Assembly (NCBI GenBank): GCA_963639765.1
Contig: CAVHXA010000087.1
Location: forward strand, 1 to 7,039
Length of the DNA: 7,039 nt
Direction: 5' to 3'
DNA from: CAVHXA01 sp963639765
GTDB taxonomy: Bacteria > Bacillota > Clostridia > Oscillospirales > Oscillospiraceae
Position numbers and translations under genes: made by a program. How positions within the stretch are numbered: position 1 is the first letter of the stretch; each line of letters begins with the position of its first letter. Shown here one piece after another: positions 1 through 3,377 of the stretch. The notes beneath the pieces were generated by a model. It did not search any database, was not told the origin of the DNA, and was given only the letters and a program-made list of their open reading frames with translations.

Positions 1-55
1 GTCAAAGAACGAAACTACGGGATTTATGTGTGTTACCATCGGAGCAGGGGACTTA

Positions 56-70
56 GAACTTGTTTTCGTA
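56..70 (+). repeat. IS left inverted repeat
   Basis: GAACTTGTTTTCGTA matches the right end at 12 of 15 positions and is preceded directly by the TTA target duplication. Confidence 0.8.
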
Positions 71-88
71 ACAAAAAAGTGGTATAAT
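60..88 (+). promoter_or_regulatory. Transposase promoter
   Basis: TTGTTT (60-65) and a perfect TATAAT (83-88) are separated by 17 bases. The -35 box lies inside the left inverted repeat, so a transposase bound to this end would cover its own promoter. Transcription would begin close to the ATG at 95. Confidence 0.6.
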
Positions 89-94
89 AAAGGC

Positions 95-870
95 ATGGAA
101 AAAGAAAATGCGAGGCGCGCGGCATATCCAACGGATCTGACCGATGCGCAATGGAACGAAATAAAACCTCTGTATGTTGGAATGCGCAACCGGAAATGGA
201 GCAAACGGGAACTGACAAATGCTGTTCTCTATGTTACCAAAACCGGCTGCCAGTGGCGGAGCCTTCCGCACGATTTCCCACCGTACCAAACGGTATACAG
301 CTTTTTCAGCCGTGGGCAGAAGTCAGGATTGTGGGAGAAAATCCCCGCTCATCTGGTTGAAAAGACCCGTTTGTTTGCCGGGAAAGAAGCCGCTCCGCAT
401 TATGCGCTGATTGACTCTCAGAGTGCCAAAACGGTGGCTGGCAGCGAAGAGCGCGGAATTGACGGGGGAAAAAAACAAAAGGCAGAAAACGGCATATTGT
501 AGTAGATACAATGGGCAATCTGTTGTCCGTTAAAGTTCATGCAGCAAACCTTCATGATACAAAGTCCGGCATTCTTGTTGCACGGAAGGCATGTAAAAAA
601 TATCCTTCTATCAAGGGTTTTTGCGCAGATGCCGGATATCGTGGGACTTTTGTTGAGGATGTGAAGTCGGAGCTCAGGCGTTATGTCGATATTTCAGAAA
701 AAATCAAGCCGCATGAGTGGGAAAAACTGCCATGGCGCTGGGTTGCCGAAAGAACGTTTGCATGGATGAACAGTTACCGCCGCCTTGCCAAAGACTTTGA
801 AATCACTGTCGCTTCCGAAGAAACGATGGTAATTCTCTCGTGCCTTGCCGGACTCCTCTACCGCTTATGA
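95..870 (+). CDS. IS5-family DDE transposase, two frames joined by probable -1 frameshifting
   Basis: This is the transposase that excises and reinserts the IS. Frame 1 (95-502) has the N-terminal DNA-binding part, starting MEKENARRAAYPTDLTDAQW, the typical IS5 amino end, and carries the first catalytic Asp in ALIDSQSAKT. Frame 2 (open to 870) carries the second Asp in FCADAGYRGT and the Glu in AERTFAWMNSYRRLAKDFE, so the DDE triad is complete. A -1 slip on A AAA AAA (469-475) joins the frames and restores DGGKKTKGRKRHIVVD, the family consensus at exactly this point, giving a 258-aa product. The ATG at 95 is chosen over the codon at 26 because 26 lies outside the IS. AGG sits only one base before this ATG and the predicted transcript begins near it, so initiation may be inefficient or leaderless. 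The stop codon lies inside the right inverted repeat. Confidence 0.88.
469..475 (+). promoter_or_regulatory. Slippery heptamer A AAA AAA for -1 frameshifting
   Basis: Seven consecutive A are read as gga-AAA-AAA in the first transposase frame. Slipping back one base makes the next codon ACA at 475 and gives the conserved sequence GGKKTKGRKRH. Without the slip, translation stops at 500-502 and yields a 136-aa truncated protein. This matches the classic bacterial -1 slippery site. Confidence 0.8.
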
Positions 871-880
871 AAACAGCTTC
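866..880 (-). repeat. IS right inverted repeat
   Basis: Read on the minus strand it is GAAGCTGTTTTCATA. It overlaps the last three transposase bases (868-870, the stop codon) and is followed by the second TTA copy (881-883). Confidence 0.8.
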
Positions 881-893
881 TTAGTAAAACACC

Positions 894-1046
894 TGTATCA
901 CGTTTAGCAGAAACAAGTGTATCACTTTGCTTTCGATTTGTCAAGAGCTTTTCGATAGGTCACTACGATTGAGAAACAAATCGGAAAATATGTATCACGT
1001 TATTGAAACAAGACGAGGAATTTGTATCATATGAACAAGAAACAAG
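894..1046 (+). repeat. Degenerate direct repeats TGTATCAC...GAAACAAG before and into the TetR gene
   Basis: Copies begin at 894 (24 nt, ending GAAACAAG at 917), 918 (TGTATCAC with a diverged second half), 991 (22 nt, ending GAAACAAG at 1012) and 1023 (24 nt, ending GAAACAAG at 1046). The last copy overlaps the start codon and first codons of the regulator gene. The second copy contains the palindrome AAGTG-TAT-CACTT (915-927). A further TGTATCACGTT is at 2071-2081 upstream of the lipoprotein gene. The arrangement could be an operator array for the neighbouring TetR protein or a worn tandem repeat. No clear sigma70 promoter stands out in this stretch; TTGAGA (969) with TATCAC (993) at 18-base spacing is only a weak candidate. 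Confidence 0.55.
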
Positions 1047-1537
1047 AAGCTAACGCCTTTGTAAAAGAATGTATAACGACCGCCCTTTTGCAGATGATGG
1101 AGAATACACCGTTTGACGATATTGCCATTACCGACCTTGTCAAGAAAGCAGGCGTTGGCAGAGTGTCGTTTTATCGAAATTTTGAAAGCAAGAAGGATGT
1201 TTTGGAAAAGCACCTTGCTTTTTTGCTTGAAAATTGGGGTAAGGAATTTGAAGCGCTTGGCGATCCCAATAATTTTTCGGACTCTCTTATTCGACATTAC
1301 TATAAGCACAAGGATGTTTATTTGATGTTATATAAACAAGGCTTGTCGGATATGATTTATGAAACGATACGACACGCTATGAAGCTCAATGAAGCACAAC
1401 ATAACCTTGAGCGATATGTTAAATCTATGATAGCGGGTATGATATGGGGATGGGTGGACGAATGGATGCGGCAAGGTATGCCCGAGTCACCCGATGAGAT
1501 TGCTCTGCTGACATCACAAATGAAGAACAATAACTAA
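1031..1537 (+). CDS. TetR/AcrR-family transcriptional regulator
   Basis: A 168-aa protein with the layout of small Firmicutes TetR regulators. Residues about 8-60 form the DNA-binding domain, with the helix-turn-helix around DIAITDLVKKAGVGRVSFYR (30-49) followed by the usual F-x-SKKDVLEKHL. The C-terminal half is helical and ends with a segment resembling the C-terminal domain common in clostridial TetR proteins (SMIAGMIWGWVDEWMRQGMP, 132-151), which normally dimerises and binds a ligand. The ATG at 1031 is preferred, 11 bases after GAGGA (1015-1019); an in-frame TTG at 1022 is only two bases from that site. The repeat array in front and across the start suggests autoregulation. The gene is convergent with the lipoprotein gene and shares its terminator. 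The ligand and targets cannot be read from the sequence. Confidence 0.88.
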   Translation: MNKKQEANAFVKECITTALLQMMENTPFDDIAITDLVKKAGVGRVSFYRNFESKKDVLEKHLAFLLENWGKEFEALGDPNNFSDSLIRHYYKHKDVYLMLYKQGLSDMIYETIRHAMKLNEAQHNLERYVKSMIAGMIWGWVDEWMRQGMPESPDEIALLTSQMKNNN

Positions 1538-1541
1538 TCAA

Positions 1542-1573
1542 AAAAGGAGCAACCTTTCACAGTTGCTCCTTTT
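1542..1573. terminator. Bidirectional terminator between TetR and lipoprotein genes
   Basis: A 12-bp perfect stem pairs AAAAGGAGCAAC (1542-1553) with GTTGCTCCTTTT (1562-1573) around an 8-base loop. T-rich tracts follow on both strands, TTTT then CC on the plus strand and TTTTTT on the minus strand, so it can end both convergent transcripts. Confidence 0.9.
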
Positions 1574-1583
1574 CCGATATGGT

Positions 1584-1964
1584 TCATTTCTCAACCTTGT
1601 TATATTTAACGCCGCCGAGTTCGATGTAACCGTCACCCTCTTTGTAGGTAACCGTTGAATCCTTGAAAGAATCATTTTCTTCTTCGAAATCAAAGGTGAT
1701 TTCCATCGTACCGTCATCGTTTTCAACGATCTCGTACTTACCTTCAGCGGTCACGGTGTTGACGTTACCGAGGACGGTGGTCTTGCTCACTGCTTCTACC
1801 TTGCTACCTTTGAAGGTGTAAGTTACGTTCCAGCTTTGACCGAAAAGATCGAGTTCTGCTTCATAGGAACCCGAAGGCACCTTCTTGGCACAAGAAGCCA
1901 AAGAGCAAACCAACATAACAGCAACGAGAGTAAGAGTAAGCACCTTGATAAATGTTTTTTTCAT
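1584..1964 (-). CDS. Small secreted lipoprotein of unknown function
   Basis: A 126-aa protein with a clear type II signal peptide: MKKTFIK, a hydrophobic core (residues 8-20) and the lipobox LASC with the lipidated Cys at 25. The mature part is about 102 residues, acidic, rich in Thr, Val, Glu and Asp, with alternating polar and hydrophobic residues suggesting a mostly beta-strand fold (for example GSYEAELDLFGQSWNVTYTF, residues 32-51). It would be anchored to the outer face of the cytoplasmic membrane. The ATG lies 8 bases after AGGAG and downstream of a near-consensus promoter. I recognise no named family. The convergent TetR regulator and a shared upstream motif hint that the regulator may control it; this is inference. 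Confidence 0.85.
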   Translation of the reverse strand: MKKTFIKVLTLTLVAVMLVCSLASCAKKVPSGSYEAELDLFGQSWNVTYTFKGSKVEAVSKTTVLGNVNTVTAEGKYEIVENDDGTMEITFDFEEENDSFKDSTVTYKEGDGYIELGGVKYNKVEK

Positions 1965-2005
1965 TGTCTTTTCTCCTTTGTCAGAGTGATTTATAATGAT
2001 TATAT

Positions 2006-2034
2006 ATTATACCACACAAAACTGTTTTTGGCAA
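2006..2034 (-). promoter_or_regulatory. Lipoprotein gene promoter
   Basis: On the minus strand, TTGCCA (2029-2034) and TATAAT (2006-2011) are separated by exactly 17 bases, a strong sigma70-type promoter. It is followed by an AGGAG site (1973-1977) before the ATG at 1964. Confidence 0.8.
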
Positions 2035-2047
2035 TAGATTTTAAGGG

Positions 2048-2081
2048 TTGAGAAACATTCGCCACTTGTTTGTATCACGTT
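2048..2081 (+). repeat. Isolated copy of the TetR-upstream motif
   Basis: TTGAGAAACA (2048-2057) followed by TGTATCACGTT (2071-2081) repeats the same two blocks found at 969-978 and 991-1001. The spacer differs by one base (13 against 12). It lies just upstream of the lipoprotein promoter. A role as a regulator site is possible but unproven. The remaining intergenic DNA to 2224 is AT-rich and shows no other convincing gene or signal. Confidence 0.45.
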
Positions 2082-2224
2082 TTTAGGTGTAATTGTGTTG
2101 AATTTGACTGCTTTGAGAATTTTGTTTTTTAATTTCCGTTGTCCATTTGCGTAGACCACATTAATTATGCCATAATATTGTGAATTTTTCAATAGAAATT
2201 CGGAAAAGAGTGAAGTGATAAGGA

Positions 2225-2252
2225 AAATCGCCATCCCGAAGGATGGCGATTT
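2225..2252 (-). terminator. Terminator of the toxin-antitoxin operon
   Basis: A 12-bp stem pairs AAATCGCCATCC (2225-2236) with GGATGGCGATTT (2241-2252). On the minus strand the loop is the very stable C(TTCG)G tetraloop and the stem runs into TTTT. It begins four bases past the toxin stop codon. Confidence 0.88.
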
Positions 2253-2256
2253 CGCA

Positions 2257-2580
2257 TTATTCATCATATGATTTTCCGAAAAGTATTTGCATAAAGTTCC
2301 GTCTGCCGTAGAGAACACGGATGATGTGAACCTCGTCACCCTCGACCTTATAAAACGCGGTGTAGTTACCGCAGACAAGGAAGCGGTACGGCACTTGAAG
2401 GCTGATGATAGAAGAAAGCGGCGCACCTATTTCGGGGAAATCCGCAAGCTGACGGATGCGCTTCATAATCTTTTCAATCGTATTGATTGCTGATTGCTCG
2501 CTACACAGCTCATCGGTGATGTACGCTTTGATCTCCTTCATATCCTCAAGGGCATCGGGCGTAAAATTGATTTTAGCCAT
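2257..2580 (-). CDS. RelE/ParE-family toxin
   Basis: A 107-aa protein with the compact RelE/ParE layout. An N-terminal strand (KINFTPDAL) leads into two helices (ALEDMKEIKAYITDELCS and the Ser-Ala-Ile-Asn-Thr-Ile-Glu-Lys-Ile helix). The PEIG turn follows, then the beta sheet with PYRFLVCGNYTAFYKVEGD and the C-terminal strand VHIIRVLYGRRNFMQILF. RelE members cleave ribosome-bound mRNA and ParE members poison gyrase. The long helical hairpin and the GRRNFMQIL ending look more ParE-like, but the target cannot be assigned from this sequence. The gene overlaps its antitoxin by 8 bases, implying translational coupling, and ends directly before a strong terminator. It is full length with no sign of decay. 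Confidence 0.88.
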   Translation of the reverse strand: MAKINFTPDALEDMKEIKAYITDELCSEQSAINTIEKIMKRIRQLADFPEIGAPLSSIISLQVPYRFLVCGNYTAFYKVEGDEVHIIRVLYGRRNFMQILFGKSYDE

Positions 2581-2830
2581 TTGCTACCCCCAGAAGTGCT
2601 TCGACCTCCGAGATATCAATATATCCTTTTTCTTTAGCAGAAGTTTCACCTTTTGCAAGCTCGCTCATCAGCTTGAGCGTTGCCTGAGTCTTTTCAAATT
2701 CTTCCATATCGACGATGGCATATCTGCCGCGACCGTTCTTGGTGAGGAATACGGGTTCGCCAACGGCAATGTCGCGCAATACCTCATTGTAGTTGCGCAG
2801 ATCTGATACGGGCTTAATGTTTGGCATCAT
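2573..2830 (-). CDS. Phd/YefM-family antitoxin
   Basis: An 85-aa antitoxin. The N-terminal DNA-binding half is typical of Phd/YefM: MPNIKPVSDLRNYNEVLRDI, then GEPVFLTKNGRGRYAIVDME. The C-terminal half (from about residue 47) is charged and helical and would wrap the toxin. It neutralises the downstream toxin and represses its own operon. Two adjacent ATG codons are possible. The second (2827) gives the usual MPNI start with 8-base spacing from GGAGG (2836-2840); the first (2830) has 5-base spacing. The gene overlaps the toxin by 8 bases. Confidence 0.9.
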   Translation of the reverse strand: MMPNIKPVSDLRNYNEVLRDIAVGEPVFLTKNGRGRYAIVDMEEFEKTQATLKLMSELAKGETSAKEKGYIDISEVEALLGVANG

Positions 2831-2854
2831 AAATACCTCCTTCTTTGTTTCTGC

Positions 2855-2869
2855 TGTATTTATTATACA
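2855..2869. promoter_or_regulatory. Candidate antitoxin operator
   Basis: The palindrome TGTAT-TTATT-ATACA overlaps the -10 box of the toxin-antitoxin promoter. Phd/YefM antitoxins repress their operons by binding short palindromes at this position, so this is a plausible autoregulatory site, inferred from position and symmetry only. Confidence 0.45.
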
Positions 2870-2890
2870 CTAATTCTTCGTAAAATTCAA
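2862..2890 (-). promoter_or_regulatory. Toxin-antitoxin operon promoter
   Basis: On the minus strand, TTGAAT (2885-2890), a 17-base spacer and TATAAT (2862-2867) form a good sigma70-type promoter 32 bases upstream of the antitoxin start. Confidence 0.75.
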
Positions 2891-2928
2891 CAGCGAAATC
2901 AAAATTTCATAAAAAATTTATAAAGATT

Positions 2929-2954
2929 AGGGGCGAAACCTAAGTAACGCCCCT
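2929..2954 (-). terminator. Probable terminator after tnpV
   Basis: A GC-rich 7-bp stem AGGGGCG (2929-2935) / CGCCCCT (2948-2954) with a 12-base loop lies 12 bases beyond the tnpV stop codon. On the minus strand it is followed by an AT-rich tract, but the T run is interrupted, so efficiency is uncertain. Confidence 0.5.
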
Positions 2955-2965
2955 TGTTTTGCGTT

Positions 2966-3340
2966 TTATGCGAGTATCAGTTCACGCATAATTGTTTCTT
3001 CGGCAGAGCTGCGAACATTGTTCATCATCTGCACCCACCGCATTGGGTCTGTTGCCTTGAGGTGTTCGTCGATGCCTTGAGTCTTGGCAAGCTCTATCGT
3101 CAGAGTGGACAGCATTTCGTGTGCTTGTTCGTCGATCTCGGAGAGGTAGGCATTGAGCCGTCCTTCACCGAGCAGGGTGGAATACCTTCCGCGATGGTGA
3201 TTTTTGAGATAGTCGAGGTGCATTTGTCCGTATTTGCCGATGGGATTCTGTTCGGGTATCTCCACATCGGGAACGAGGTTGCCATTTTCATTGCGGTATA
3301 TACCTCCGAGCTGTTCGTAGATGGTTTTTGCTTCTTTCAT
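2966..3340 (-). CDS. tnpV: TnpV family transposon-encoded protein
   Basis: A 124-aa protein recognised as TnpV, a small protein of unknown biochemical role found in clostridial mobilisable transposons and conjugative elements of the Tn4451 kind. Family landmarks are IGKYGQMHLDYLKNH (residues 34-48), RGRYSTLLGEGRLNAYLSEI (50-69) and the C-terminal block ATDPMRWVQMMNNVRS (96-111) followed by EETIMRELI. The length is normal. The ATG at 3340 lies 10 bases after GGAGG (3351-3355). The gene sits 37 bases downstream of the truncated terminase on the same strand, with no recombinase in view, so it marks an element whose other parts are missing or lie outside the window. It is followed by a probable terminator. 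Confidence 0.85.
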   Translation of the reverse strand: MKEAKTIYEQLGGIYRNENGNLVPDVEIPEQNPIGKYGQMHLDYLKNHHRGRYSTLLGEGRLNAYLSEIDEQAHEMLSTLTIELAKTQGIDEHLKATDPMRWVQMMNNVRSSAEETIMRELILA

Positions 3341-3377
3341 TTTGTTTGTTCCTCCGTACGTTTATTTCATCAAAACC

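Larger units (their letters stand above)
56..880 (+). mobile_element. IS5-family insertion sequence, complete, 825 bp
   Basis: A complete IS can be delimited from the sequence. The left end GAACTTGTTTTCGTA (56-70) and the reverse complement of the right end, GAAGCTGTTTTCATA (866-880), match at 12 of 15 positions. Both ends are flanked by the same trinucleotide TTA (53-55 and 881-883), which fits the TNA-type 3-bp target duplications known in several IS5 subgroups. Inside lies one DDE transposase split over two frames, as in the IS427 subgroup. Size, ends and coding arrangement agree with a recent, intact insertion. The exact subgroup (IS427, IS1031 or ISL2-like) is inferred. Confidence 0.85.

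Noticed and set aside
26..94. An upstream start for the transposase at 26
   Set aside because: It lies outside the insertion sequence (left end at 56), so it would depend on the insertion site; the ATG at 95 fits the family's N-terminus.
53..884. A 4-bp TTAG target duplication for the IS
   Set aside because: TTAG does occur on both sides, but the left G is needed to align the two inverted repeats (both begin GAA), so a 3-bp TTA duplication fits better.
894..1046. A CRISPR array in the repeats before the TetR gene
   Set aside because: Repeat starts are unevenly spaced (24, 73 and 32 bases), the copies are diverged, there are no regular spacers, and the last copy enters a coding sequence.
2257..2426. 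An alternative 139-codon minus-strand frame (2007-2426) overlapping the toxin end
   Set aside because: It overlaps the toxin in another frame, crosses the strong terminator at 2225-2252, and has no domain features.
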